Positions 27,613-36,776 of a DNA stretch of 64,000 nt are shown here, piece after piece. Source of the stretch: Salmonella enterica subsp. houtenae serovar Houten (lineage in GTDB: Bacteria > Pseudomonadota > Gammaproteobacteria > Enterobacterales > Enterobacteriaceae); contig LS483478.1 of assembly GCA_900478215.1 (NCBI GenBank), forward strand, positions 3,782,001 to 3,846,000. Direction: 5' to 3'. How positions within the stretch are numbered: position 1 is the first letter of the stretch; each line of letters begins with the position of its first letter. A model generated the notes under the pieces. That model was not told the origin of the DNA and did no database searches. It saw nothing but the letters and a program-made list of their open reading frames with translations. The position numbers were made by a program, and so were the translations under genes.

Positions 27613-27957
27613 TTAATTTGAATTACTCCCTTCGATAATTTTTTTAATCCGCTGGCCAAGAATCTTTAAGATGGGGCCAGCAAAAACACCGCCTAAGCCT
27701 GCCGCCAGCAGAACAGTGTTGAAACTGCATTCTTTTTCAATCGCAATCGCGCTTAACAAGAAGCTGGTAAAGCAGGAAATAACGATTTGCGTTAATAAAT
27801 ATTTAATACTTTCATGGGAACTATTATGTTCTGACTTATCTTTGCGTAAAAGATAGCTGACAAAACCTCCCCACGCGCCAACCGCAATAATAGTGAGTAA
27901 GATCTCCAGCTCCAATAGTACAACTTCCGTTGTCGATACATGGTTGGGAATAGACAT
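27613..27957 (-). CDS. LydA-like holin
   Basis: This 114-aa protein has three hydrophobic helices: about 14-37 (VLLELEILLTIIAVGAWGGF), 55-72, and 80-97 (VLLAAGLGGVFAGPIL). A charged C-terminus follows (QRIKKIIEGSN). The pattern matches holins of the P1 LydA type. The start has AGGAG seven bases upstream. It is convergent with the muramidase, 60 bases apart. A holin could pass the muramidase across the inner membrane. Confidence 0.78.
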   Translation of the reverse strand: MSIPNHVSTTEVVLLELEILLTIIAVGAWGGFVSYLLRKDKSEHNSSHESIKYLLTQIVISCFTSFLLSAIAIEKECSFNTVLLAAGLGGVFAGPILKILGQRIKKIIEGSNSN

Positions 27958-28083
27958 TTTAACACTCCTGAATCATTATAAATTAATAATTAACAAGAGG
28001 AGTGTAAGCGCCTTGTCCGGGAGGTAAAAATCAAAGCACATCATTTAAAATAATATTAACTCAAAAATTAAAAATGAGGTTTA

Positions 28084-29031
28084 TTAGCGGCGAAAGGAGG
28101 ATAGCGTTTGTAACATACTTACCATCTCATTAATCGTCGTTATATTGTTACTATTTTTGTTCCAGGATGCATACACCTGAATTGACTTAAAAGCCAGTTC
28201 AGGCGGTGGTTGAATAAATTTAATGTCATATTTACGGTGATTTTTATAAAAAAGCGCTAATTTTAAAGGCACTAACGCAATCAACGAGGTTCGTTCGATC
28301 ATGCTCATCAAACCGTTAAGCGAATCACTACGATAGCCGACAATACGTCTGCCGGTATAATAAAGTTCATCCTTAAATAATTGGCTATCATGATATATCA
28401 CCGAGGCTCCCATGCCCGGCTGATATAACGCATGACGCGAAGAATAAAAATGATGTAATGATAGTTGTGACAAAGTATTCAGCATATGTTTACTGCTACA
28501 GATACAAACAAATGTTTTGAAACTATCAATGACTTGATTCTCAATGCCGGATTCCAGCAAAGGCTCAGCGCCGATCAGCAGATCGCCTTGCGCAGTAAAC
28601 AGCAGCTCGCTGAGGCGCTCCCGGCTCATATTCCTGACGGAGAAATGATTTATCAAGATACGGTCAAAAATGTCGCTGTTATAGATCTGAGAAAGATAAT
28701 AACTTTCAACAATATCACTCCCTAAGAGCGTTATCTGGAATGCTTCATCTTTTTTGCTCTTACTGAGAAATGTGTCATCCACCAGTTTCATTACCTGACT
28801 GAAATTTCGGTGAATGTCGACAGCCTTAGCCGTGGGGATGAGCCCGCCTTTCCCTCTGCTAAACAGCTCTTCTGGGTAATAGCTCTGCAAGCGCTTCAAC
28901 GCCAGCGAAACGGCAGCCGGCGTAATGCCTAACTTTTTTGCCGCCATAGCCGCATTTCCTGACAAAATTACAGCGTCAAGAATTTTGATCAAATTATAAT
29001 CAAAGTTCTTGTTGGCACCTTTCGATCCCAT
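28084..29031 (-). CDS. LysR-family regulator 2
   Basis: This 315-aa regulator is paralogous to LysR 1. The HTH is at about residues 10-70 (GNAAMAAKKLGITPAAVSLALKRLQ). I chose the start MGSKGANKNFDYN at 29031, with GGAGG ten bases upstream; the longer frame to 29079 adds a hydrophobic stretch without support. The effector domain follows and ends SSFRR. It lies between the holin-like gene and dnaJ, forming the right edge of the island, and is likely to control the chitinase cassette. Confidence 0.83.
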   Translation of the reverse strand: MGSKGANKNFDYNLIKILDAVILSGNAAMAAKKLGITPAAVSLALKRLQSYYPEELFSRGKGGLIPTAKAVDIHRNFSQVMKLVDDTFLSKSKKDEAFQITLLGSDIVESYYLSQIYNSDIFDRILINHFSVRNMSRERLSELLFTAQGDLLIGAEPLLESGIENQVIDSFKTFVCICSSKHMLNTLSQLSLHHFYSSRHALYQPGMGASVIYHDSQLFKDELYYTGRRIVGYRSDSLNGLMSMIERTSLIALVPLKLALFYKNHRKYDIKFIQPPPELAFKSIQVYASWNKNSNNITTINEMVSMLQTLSSFRR

Positions 29032-29256
29032 TCGCTGCCTGCCTCCGGAAACTAAAAAAGCAATATAGATAATACTCAAAATAAATCAATTCACAGCATC
29101 TAAAAAGCAATCGTTAACGTCATCACATAACGTTTTTTTCAAAAATGAGCGTATCCAAACCTGCTGATTAACATCAATTTGTTTATCAGCAAAAACAAAA
29201 TATCAACAAATGAGAAAATATGATGCGTTGAGCAGAGATCTGGGCGCGTAAAGGTA

Positions 29257-29285
29257 GAAAAAAGCCCGGTTAAACACCCGGGCTG
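29257..29285 (-). terminator. Rho-independent terminator of dnaKJ
   Basis: On the minus strand AGCCCGGG and CCGGGCT form a hairpin followed by six T residues, about 26 bases after the dnaJ stop. Confidence 0.9.
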
Positions 29286-29309
29286 GAGAAAAGAACAACG
29301 GAAAAATGG

Positions 29310-30437
29310 TTAGCGGGTCAAATCATCAAAGAACTTTTTCACGCCGTCAAAGAAGCTTTTTGAACGCGGACTGTTTTTCTCCCCCGTCGGGCCGCCAAAA
29401 CTTTCCTGAAGATCTTTTAGCAGTTGCTTCTGCTTTTCGCTCAGACCGACCGGCGTTTCAACCACCACGCGGCACAGCAAATCGCCCTGCGCGCCGCCGC
29501 GTACGGACTTCACGCCTTTCCCGCGCATACGGAACAACTTACCCGTTTGCGTTTCGCTCGGTACTTTTAGCTTCACGCGACCATCTAACGTCGGCACTTC
29601 AATTTCACCGCCCAGCGCCGCCATCGCAAAGTTGATCGGCACTTCGCAATAAAGATTATTGCCTTCACGCTCGAAAATAGGGTGTTGTTTCACCTGGACC
29701 TGAACGTACAAATCGCCCGCCGGTGCGCCATGCTCGCCCGCTTCGCCCTCGCCTGCCAGACGAATACGGTCTCCGGTATCCACGCCCGCCGGGATTTTAA
29801 CGGACAGAGTTTTACTCTTTTCAACACGCCCATGACCGTGACATTTATGGCATGGATCCTTGATCAGCGTACCGCGTCCCTGACAGTGTGGGCAGGTTTG
29901 CTGTACAGCAAAGAATCCCTGGCGCATCTGCACCTGACCGGAACCATGACAGGTCGGACAGGTTTGCGGTTGCGTGCCAGCTTTCGCGCCGCTGCCGTGG
30001 CAAACGTCGCATTCCTCCAGCGTCGGGATACGGATCTCTTTGGTCACGCCACGCACCGCTTCTTCCAGGGTGAGATCCATGTTATAACGCAAATCAGCCC
30101 CACGCGCCGCACGTTGGCGACCGCGCCCGCCGCCAAAGATATCACCAAAAACGTCACCAAAGATATCACTGAAATCAGCGCCGCCATTAAAGCCGCCGCC
30201 CATACCGCCTTGTTCAAACGCGGCGTGACCATACTGATCGTAGGCTGCGCGTTTTTGCGCATCGGTCAGCACTTCGTAGGCTTCTTTAATCTCTTTAAAT
30301 TTAGCTTCGGCCTCTTTATCACCCTGGTTGCGGTCCGGATGATATTTCATGGCCAGGCGCTTATACGCCTTTTTGATTTCACGCTCTTCCGCTGTTTTGG
30401 AAACGCCTAAAATCTCGTAGTAATCTCTTTTCGCCAT
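29310..30437 (-). CDS. dnaJ: Co-chaperone DnaJ (Hsp40)
   Basis: This 375-aa chaperone binds unfolded proteins and stimulates the DnaK ATPase. The J domain (1-70) has the HPD tripeptide at about 33-35. A Gly/Phe-rich region follows, then four zinc-binding CxxCxGxG repeats (CDVCHGSG, CPTCHGSG, CPHCQGRG, CHKCHGHG, about 143-205), and a C-terminal substrate domain. It lies 85 bases downstream of dnaK and ends in its own terminator. Confidence 0.98.
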   Translation of the reverse strand: MAKRDYYEILGVSKTAEEREIKKAYKRLAMKYHPDRNQGDKEAEAKFKEIKEAYEVLTDAQKRAAYDQYGHAAFEQGGMGGGFNGGADFSDIFGDVFGDIFGGGRGRQRAARGADLRYNMDLTLEEAVRGVTKEIRIPTLEECDVCHGSGAKAGTQPQTCPTCHGSGQVQMRQGFFAVQQTCPHCQGRGTLIKDPCHKCHGHGRVEKSKTLSVKIPAGVDTGDRIRLAGEGEAGEHGAPAGDLYVQVQVKQHPIFEREGNNLYCEVPINFAMAALGGEIEVPTLDGRVKLKVPSETQTGKLFRMRGKGVKSVRGGAQGDLLCRVVVETPVGLSEKQKQLLKDLQESFGGPTGEKNSPRSKSFFDGVKKFFDDLTR

Positions 30438-30522
30438 CTCTTTTTATCTGCCCTTAACATGCATGCACGGGCGGAGAGGAAACCTCTTCGCCCGTGCCAG
30501 TAATTACCCGTTCAAAGGGCGA

Positions 30523-32439
30523 TTATTTTTTATCTTTTACTTCTTCAAACTCAGCGTCGACAACGTCGTCATCTTTCGCGTTGTTTGCAGAAGCGTCAGC
30601 GGAACCAGCCTGCTGCTGCGCATGTTGCTGCTGAGCGATTTCCATCAATTTCTGGGAAACCTGCGCCAGCTCCTGCATTTTCGCTTCGATAGCGGCTTTA
30701 TCTTCGCCTTTCAGGGCGGTTTCCAGCGCGCTCAGCGCAGACTCGATAGCGGTTTTGTCATCAGCCGGCAGTTTATCGCCTGCTTCTTCAACCTGCTTAC
30801 GGGTGCTGTGCAGCAGATGGTCGCCCTGGTTACGGGTCTGAACCAGCTCTTCGAACTTACGGTCGGATTCAGCGTTCGCTTCTGCATCGCGAACCATTTT
30901 CTGAATTTCTTCCTCGTTCAGACCAGAAGACGCCTTGATGGTGATCTTCTGCTCTTTACCGCTATTTTTATCTTTCGCGGAAACGTGCAGGATACCGTCA
31001 GCATCAATATCGAAGGTGACTTCGATCTGCGGCATACCGCGCGGCGCCGGGTTGATGCCATCCAGGTTGAACTGACCCAGAGATTTGTTATCAGACGCAC
31101 GTTTACGCTCACCCTGCAGCACATGGATGGTTACCGCAGACTGGTTGTCTTCCGCAGTAGAGAACACCTGGCTGTGCTTGGTCGGGATAGTGGTGTTTTT
31201 GGTGATAAGCGGAGTCATCACGCCACCCATCGTTTCGATACCCAGGGACAGCGGGGTAACGTCCAGCAGCAGTACGTCTTTCACATCACCGGTCAATACG
31301 CCGCCCTGTACCGCTGCGCCGATAGCCACAGCTTCATCCGGGTTAACGTCTTTACGCGGCTCTTTACCAAAGAACTCAGCCACTTTTTTCTGCACCATTG
31401 GCATACGGGTCTGACCACCGACGAGGATCACGTCGTTGATATCAGACACGGACAGGCCAGCATCCTGCAGTGCGACTTTCAGCGGCTCGATAGAACGGTT
31501 CACCAGATCTTCAACCAGGCTTTCCAGTTTCGCACGAGTCACTTTGATGTTCATGTGTTTCGGACCGGTGGCATCTGCGGTAATGTACGGCAGGTTCACG
31601 TCGGTCTGCTGCGCAGAAGACAGCTCGATTTTGGCTTTTTCTGCGGCTTCTTTCAGGCGCTGCATTGCCAGCGGATCGTTACGCAGGTCAATGCCCTGAT
31701 CTTTCTTAAATTCGTCAACGAGGTAGTTAATCAGACGGGTATCGAAGTCTTCGCCGCCCAAGTGGGTATCACCGTTGGTCGCCAGAACTTCGAACGTTTT
31801 TTCGCCGTCCACTTCGTCGATTTCGATAATGGAGATATCGAAGGTACCGCCACCGAGGTCGTATACCGCGATAGTACGGTTGCCGACTTCTTTATCCAGA
31901 CCGTAAGCCAGCGCTGCGGCAGTCGGTTCGTTGATGATACGTTTGACTTCCAGCCCCGCGATACGGCCAGCGTCTTTGGTTGCCTGACGCTGAGCATCGT
32001 TAAAGTAAGCCGGTACGGTGATAACCGCTTCAGTTACCGGCTCACCCAGGTAATCTTCAGCCGTTTTCTTCATTTTCTTCAGCACTTCGGCAGAAATCTG
32101 CGGCGGCGCCATTTTCTGACCTTTCACATCAAGCCATGCGTCGCCGTTATCGGCGCCGATGATTTTGTACGGCATGATAGAAACGTCACGTTGAACTTCT
32201 TCGTCCTGGAAGCGGCGGCCAATCAGGCGTTTAATCGCAAACAGGGTGTTTTGCGGGTTTGTCACTGCCTGACGTTTAGCCGGCTGACCAACCAGAGTTT
32301 CACCATCCTGGGTATAAGCAATGATAGAAGGCGTAGTGCGATCGCCCTCGGCGTTCTCCAGCACGCGTGCCTGCGTTCCATCCATAATCGCTACACAAGA
32401 GTTGGTAGTACCCAGGTCGATACCAATAATTTTACCCAT
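30523..32439 (-). CDS. dnaK: Chaperone DnaK (Hsp70)
   Basis: This 638-aa ATP-dependent chaperone has a nucleotide-binding domain (1-385) with IGIDLGTTNSC and VYDLGGGTFDIS. A substrate-binding beta domain and helical lid follow, with the C-terminal DDDVVDAEFEEVKDKK. The sigma-32 promoter lies about 120 bases upstream. Operon with dnaJ; no oddities. Confidence 0.99.
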   Translation of the reverse strand: MGKIIGIDLGTTNSCVAIMDGTQARVLENAEGDRTTPSIIAYTQDGETLVGQPAKRQAVTNPQNTLFAIKRLIGRRFQDEEVQRDVSIMPYKIIGADNGDAWLDVKGQKMAPPQISAEVLKKMKKTAEDYLGEPVTEAVITVPAYFNDAQRQATKDAGRIAGLEVKRIINEPTAAALAYGLDKEVGNRTIAVYDLGGGTFDISIIEIDEVDGEKTFEVLATNGDTHLGGEDFDTRLINYLVDEFKKDQGIDLRNDPLAMQRLKEAAEKAKIELSSAQQTDVNLPYITADATGPKHMNIKVTRAKLESLVEDLVNRSIEPLKVALQDAGLSVSDINDVILVGGQTRMPMVQKKVAEFFGKEPRKDVNPDEAVAIGAAVQGGVLTGDVKDVLLLDVTPLSLGIETMGGVMTPLITKNTTIPTKHSQVFSTAEDNQSAVTIHVLQGERKRASDNKSLGQFNLDGINPAPRGMPQIEVTFDIDADGILHVSAKDKNSGKEQKITIKASSGLNEEEIQKMVRDAEANAESDRKFEELVQTRNQGDHLLHSTRKQVEEAGDKLPADDKTAIESALSALETALKGEDKAAIEAKMQELAQVSQKLMEIAQQQHAQQQAGSADASANNAKDDDVVDAEFEEVKDKK

Positions 32440-32787
32440 CTAAACGTCTCCACTAAAAATTCGGTCATCATGTGGTTGTGAATCTGTAATAAGGGCGAAA
32501 CATGCGGTTTCAACTACCCTGAATCGTTTTTTTTCAGACTCACCACTGCGGTTGACTACAAGATGGGGTCGTAACCCACGTCATCAAGGGGGAGATGAAA
32601 AAATTTTTTATTGACGAGAGCGCGCGACGGAAAACCAGACAGATAGATATTCATCAAATAAATTAAACAACAAATATTATTCACAGAAAAATTGTAATAA
32701 AAAGAAAAGATTACAAAAATGAATCGTTGTCATGAGCAGAGTATGATAGACGGTAATTGCTTATTGAACCCGTCAAAGAGAAATTCC
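32440..32787. promoter_or_regulatory. Divergent region dnaK / yaaI with heat-shock promoter
   Basis: About 350 bases without a gene. They carry the dnaK leader and sigma-32 promoter on the minus side and the yaaI promoter on the plus side. An upstream in-frame ATG for yaaI at 32719 is not supported. Confidence 0.7.
32561..32590 (-). promoter_or_regulatory. Sigma-32 heat-shock promoter of dnaK
   Basis: On the minus strand CCCTTGATG (-35, 32582-32590) is followed by CCCCATCT (-10, about 32561-32568) with heat-shock promoter spacing. This closely matches the known dnaK P1 of E. coli. Confidence 0.9.
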
Positions 32788-33192
32788 ATGCGATCTGTGT
32801 TAACGATTTCCACCGGTCTGCTTTTCGGCCTGGCGTTAAGTAGCGTCGCGCACGCGAACGACCATAAGGTGTTGGGCATTATTGCCATGCCCAGAAATGA
32901 AACGAACGATCTCGCGCTGAAAATTCCCGTCTGCCGCATTGTGAAGCGCATTCAGCTCACGGCGGATCACGGCGACATCGAACTTAGCGGCGCATCCGTC
33001 TATTTTAAAACCGCGCGTAGCGCCAGCCAAAGCCTGAACGTCCCTTCTTCCATCAAAGAGGGTCAGACAACAGGCTGGATCAATATTAATAGCGATAACG
33101 ACAACAAACGCTGCGTATCAAAAATCACCTTCTCAGGTCATACGGTAAATTCTTCCGATATGGCGAGACTTAAAGTCATCGGCGACGATTAA
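32788..33192 (+). CDS. yaaI: YaaI, small secreted DUF2541 protein
   Basis: This 134-aa protein of unknown function starts MRSVLTISTGLLFGLALSSV, a signal peptide cut near residue 23 (AHA-ND). The mature part (NDHKVLGIIAMPRNETNDLA) has two Cys and matches E. coli YaaI (DUF2541). I chose the start at 32788 to keep the signal peptide and E. coli length. It is divergent from dnaK and 36 bases before yaaW. Confidence 0.92.
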   Translation: MRSVLTISTGLLFGLALSSVAHANDHKVLGIIAMPRNETNDLALKIPVCRIVKRIQLTADHGDIELSGASVYFKTARSASQSLNVPSSIKEGQTTGWININSDNDNKRCVSKITFSGHTVNSSDMARLKVIGDD

Positions 33193-33227
33193 TCGCTGTT
33201 ATTTCTATTCCAAAAGCCAGACTGAAA

Positions 33228-33941
33228 ATGAACGTCACCTATTTACACGACGAGGATTTAGACTTTCTTCAGCATTGCAGCGAAGAGCAGCTCGCCGATT
33301 TCGCCCGTTTGCTGACGCATAACGAAAAGGGCAAAGCTCGCTTGTCGAGCGTCCTTAGCCATAACGAACTGTTCAAAGCGATGGAAGGTCACCCGGAGCA
33401 ACACCGCCGTAACTGGCGGCTCATTGCCGGCGAATTTCAGCATTACGGCGGCGACAGTATCGCCAACAAATTACGCGGACACGGAAAACAGTACCGCGCG
33501 ATTCTGCTGGATGTCGCAAAACGGCTAAAACTCAAAGCAGATAAAAGCATGTCGACGTTTGAAATAGAACAGCAACTGCTGGAACATTTTTTACGTTATA
33601 CCTGGCAGAAGATGGACGCGGCGCATAAGCAGGAATTTCTGCAAGCCGTAGAGGCCAAAGTTTCTGAACTGGAAGATCTGCTGCCGCTGCTCATGAAAGA
33701 TCGCCGTCTGGCAAAAGGGGTCTCCCACCTGCTTTCCACCCAGCTTACCCGCATTTTGCGTACCCATGCCGCAATGAGCATCCTGGGTCACGGATTGTTG
33801 CGCGGCGCAGGTCTTGGCGGCCCGGTCGGCGCGGCGTTAAACGGCGTCAAAGCGATGAGCGGCAGCGCGTATCGCGTTACTATTCCGGCGGTGTTGCAAA
33901 TAGCCTGCCTGCGACGAATGATGGCGGCGGTTCAGGCGTGA
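33228..33941 (+). CDS. yaaW: YaaW, conserved DUF3944 protein
   Basis: This 237-aa protein of unknown function resembles E. coli YaaW. The N-terminal part (FLQHCSEEQLADFARLL) is helical and the middle is rich in charged helices. The C-terminus has a Gly/Ala-rich segment (GLLRGAGLGGPVGAALNG), possibly membrane-associated. It probably shares a transcript with yaaI, 36 bases upstream. Confidence 0.92.
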   Translation: MNVTYLHDEDLDFLQHCSEEQLADFARLLTHNEKGKARLSSVLSHNELFKAMEGHPEQHRRNWRLIAGEFQHYGGDSIANKLRGHGKQYRAILLDVAKRLKLKADKSMSTFEIEQQLLEHFLRYTWQKMDAAHKQEFLQAVEAKVSELEDLLPLLMKDRRLAKGVSHLLSTQLTRILRTHAAMSILGHGLLRGAGLGGPVGAALNGVKAMSGSAYRVTIPAVLQIACLRRMMAAVQA

Positions 33942-34090
33942 ATGCCCTCACAGGGGAAAATATTTTCTTTTCCCCCTTATTAGATCATAGACAGCCCTCT
34001 CCCCCCTGATTATTATGCCGCGCCCCGAATACGGAACTCGTTATTTTGGGAAACTATTTCACCATTCAATTATGATGATTTTGAGGAATT

Positions 34091-34657
34091 ATGGGCAACA
34101 CTAAGTTGGCTAATCCGGCGCCGCTGGGCCTGATGGGCTTCGGCATGACCACCATTCTGCTTAACCTGCACAATGCCGGTTTTTTCGCCCTGGACGGTAT
34201 TATTCTGGCGATGGGGATTTTCTACGGCGGTATCGCGCAAATTTTTGCCGGTCTGCTGGAGTACAAAAAAGGCAATACCTTTGGTTTAACGGCTTTTACC
34301 TCTTACGGTTCGTTCTGGCTGACGCTGGTCGCTATCCTGCTGATGCCGAAAATGGGCCTGACGGATGCGCCTGACGCCCAGCTACTCGGCGCTTATTTAG
34401 GCCTGTGGGGCGTGTTCACGCTGTTTATGTTCTTTGGTACGCTGAAAGCCGCCCGCGCGCTGCAGTTTGTTTTCCTGAGTCTGACCGTACTGTTCGCTCT
34501 GCTGGCGGTCGGCAATATCACCGGTAACGAAGCGATTATCCATGTCGCAGGCTGGGTTGGTCTGGTTTGCGGCGCCAGCGCTATTTATCTGGCGATGGGT
34601 GAAGTGCTAAACGAGCAATTTGGTCGTACTATTCTGCCAATCGGCGAGGCGCACTAA
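34091..34657 (+). CDS. satP: Acetate/succinate-proton symporter SatP
   Basis: This 188-aa inner-membrane protein of the GPR1/FUN34/YaaH family has six hydrophobic helices and the signature NPAPLGLMGF (about residues 7-16, reading ANPAPLGL). It takes up acetate and succinate with protons. A single gene, convergent with mog. Confidence 0.96.
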   Translation: MGNTKLANPAPLGLMGFGMTTILLNLHNAGFFALDGIILAMGIFYGGIAQIFAGLLEYKKGNTFGLTAFTSYGSFWLTLVAILLMPKMGLTDAPDAQLLGAYLGLWGVFTLFMFFGTLKAARALQFVFLSLTVLFALLAVGNITGNEAIIHVAGWVGLVCGASAIYLAMGEVLNEQFGRTILPIGEAH

Positions 34658-34665
34658 ATCTCTTT

Positions 34666-34690
34666 TATTCCTCCCGCACAGGGAGGAATA
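34666..34690. terminator. Hairpin between satP and mog
   Basis: TATTCCTCCC and GGGAGGAATA form a 10-bp stem with a 5-base loop just after satP. There is no strong T-run on either side, so terminator function is uncertain. Confidence 0.45.
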
Positions 34691-34786
34691 ACCCTACTCT
34701 GCAATGCCTGATGGCGCTTCGCTTATCAAGCCTACGTGGTACGAAACGTAAAAACGTTGGTCGATGCTGTTATCAGTCTCTCCTGG

Positions 34787-35377
34787 TCAGGCCGACATAT
34801 TCTCACGTCTGGCGCTCTTCGGACGGAAAGAGGCGACCACTTCCGGCGCGGTTTCGACATACGGCCCGTCAAGCAGTTGTATGCAATACGGCACACTCGC
34901 AAAAATGCCCGGCACGCTAACGCTGCCATCGTCCGCTTTTACGCCTTCCAGCGTTTCTTTGATCGATTTTGGCTGTCCAGGCAGATTAAGAATTAACGCC
35001 TGTTTACGGATAACGCCCACCTGACGGGAAAGAATGGCGGTCGGCACAAAGCGCAGACTGATCTGGCGCATCTGCTCGCCAAAACCTGGCATTTCGCGGT
35101 CGGCGATGGCAAGGGTCGCGTCCGGCGTGACGTCGCGGCGCGCCGGACCGGTACCGCCGGTGGTCAACACCAGATGACAGCTCATTTCATCGACCAGTTC
35201 ACACAACGTTTGCTCGATAATTTCCTGTTCATCAGGAATTAAGCGCCGTTGGACCTCGAAAGGCGTGGTCAGCGCAGAAGCGAGCCACTCCTCAAGCGCA
35301 GGAATGCCTTTATCCTGGTAAACGCCGCTTGAAGCGCGGTCGGAGATAGAAACTAAGCCAATACGTAAAGTATTCAT
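34787..35377 (-). CDS. mog: Molybdopterin adenylyltransferase Mog
   Basis: This 196-aa enzyme adenylylates molybdopterin before molybdate insertion. It shows LTTGGTGPARRDVTPDA (about residues 71-87), the TGGTG nucleotide-binding motif, and LPGQPKSIKE. Single gene, convergent with satP. Length is normal. Confidence 0.97.
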   Translation of the reverse strand: MNTLRIGLVSISDRASSGVYQDKGIPALEEWLASALTTPFEVQRRLIPDEQEIIEQTLCELVDEMSCHLVLTTGGTGPARRDVTPDATLAIADREMPGFGEQMRQISLRFVPTAILSRQVGVIRKQALILNLPGQPKSIKETLEGVKADDGSVSVPGIFASVPYCIQLLDGPYVETAPEVVASFRPKSARRENMSA

Positions 35378-35497
35378 AATTATTCCGTTAAAACTGTCAC
35401 GTTATGCAGAATCATACACGCGAATGGACGGCAATACTAAATCCTCAAAAGGTAAACTATTGGGTTTTAAAAGAACGCTCTTCACTGCGGCATTAAT

Positions 35498-35535
35498 AAA
35501 AAAATAGCCCGCTCTCAACCGGAAAGCGGGCTATT
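35498..35535 (-). terminator. Rho-independent terminator of talB
   Basis: On the minus strand ATAGCCCGCTTTCC and GAGAGCGGGCTAT form a hairpin followed by seven T residues, 20 bases after the talB stop. Confidence 0.9.
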
Positions 35536-35554
35536 GTCATGCAATCCGTTAGTA

Positions 35555-36508
35555 TTACAACAGATCGCCGATCATTTTTTCCAGTTTTTCCTGGTCTACC
35601 GCAAACTTACGGATACCGTCCGCCAGTTTGTCAACCGCCATGGGATCCTGGTTATGCTGCCACAGGAACTCGGCTTCGGTAATGCGTTCCGGACGCGCTT
35701 TGACTTCGCCGGAGAAAGAGAGCTTACGCTCAATCGCCCCTTCGCTTTCCGCCAGCTCTTTCAACAATGCCGGCGCGATAGTCAGACGGTCGCAGCCCGC
35801 CAGTTCCAGAATTTCGCCTACGTTACGGAAGCTTGCGCCCATAACGACGGTTTCGTAACCATGCTGTTTGTAGTACTCGTAGATCTCCGTTACGGAAACC
35901 ACGCCCGGATCTTCGGCTGGCGCATACTCTTTCTTGTCGGTATTGGCTTTATACCAGTCAAGAATACGACCTACGAACGGCGAGATCAGGTAGACGCCCG
36001 CTTCTGCGCACGCACGCGCCTGCGCAAAGGAGAATAGCAGCGTCAGGTTACAGTTGATGCCTTCTTTTTCCAGTTGTTCGGCTGCGCGAATGCCCTGCCA
36101 GGTGGACGCCAGCTTGATCAGGATACGATCGTTGCTGATACCCGCATCATTGTAGAGTTTAATGATACGTTTTGCTTTGGCGATAGACGCTTCAGTGTCA
36201 TAAGAGAGACGCGCGTCAACTTCGGTAGAAATACGCCCCGGCACCAGCTTCAGGATTTCCAGGCCAATATTCACCGCCAGCTTATCGGTCGCGTCAACAA
36301 CCTGCTGCGCGCGGTCGCTGCTCTGCTGTTTCGCCCAAGCGACAGCATCGTCAATCAGCTTACGATATTCCGGGATTTGCGCTGCGTTAAGAATGAGAGA
36401 AGGGTTAGTTGTAGCATCCTGCGGCTGGTACAGCTTCATTGCCGCGATATCTCCGGTATCAGCCACTACGGTGGTGAACTGACGAAGGGAGGTCAATTTG
36501 TCCGTCAT
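35555..36508 (-). CDS. talB: Transaldolase B
   Basis: This 317-aa pentose phosphate enzyme moves dihydroxyacetone units between sugar phosphates. The start MTDKLTSLRQ at 36508 gives the family length; the frame extends 23 codons upstream without support. The active-site lysine lies in ILIKLASTWQG (about residue 132), and TTNPSLIL is the second signature. A single gene with its own terminator. Confidence 0.98.
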   Translation of the reverse strand: MTDKLTSLRQFTTVVADTGDIAAMKLYQPQDATTNPSLILNAAQIPEYRKLIDDAVAWAKQQSSDRAQQVVDATDKLAVNIGLEILKLVPGRISTEVDARLSYDTEASIAKAKRIIKLYNDAGISNDRILIKLASTWQGIRAAEQLEKEGINCNLTLLFSFAQARACAEAGVYLISPFVGRILDWYKANTDKKEYAPAEDPGVVSVTEIYEYYKQHGYETVVMGASFRNVGEILELAGCDRLTIAPALLKELAESEGAIERKLSFSGEVKARPERITEAEFLWQHNQDPMAVDKLADGIRKFAVDQEKLEKMIGDLL

Positions 36509-36776
36509 GATAGAGTTTCTCTTTAAACAGCTTGTTAGGGGATGTAACCGGTCTACCCTGATGATAACACGACGCACTCACAGCGCAACCGCCTACATGC
36601 GCCTGGCTGCCCTTGTGGATTGATTGCGTATCTGCCGACGGTTTATGCGCAATTAAAGGATACCGCCGTATTTATGGTAAACTGCCGTTAATATTAGCCT
36701 GACAAGGTCATCTCCATCATGGGTCACGCTTATACAGGAGCATCAAAGCGTGCCGGCATCAACAAGAGGGACGTTA

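Noticed and set aside
7598..29031. The island as a recently inserted mobile element
   Set aside because: No integrase, tRNA end, direct repeats or IS element was found at its borders; it looks like a stable Salmonella region.
30463..32481. Long open frame (672 codons) on the plus strand opposite dnaK
   Set aside because: It is a mirror of dnaK codon bias; the translation has no recognisable domain and the opposite strand encodes an undoubted DnaK.
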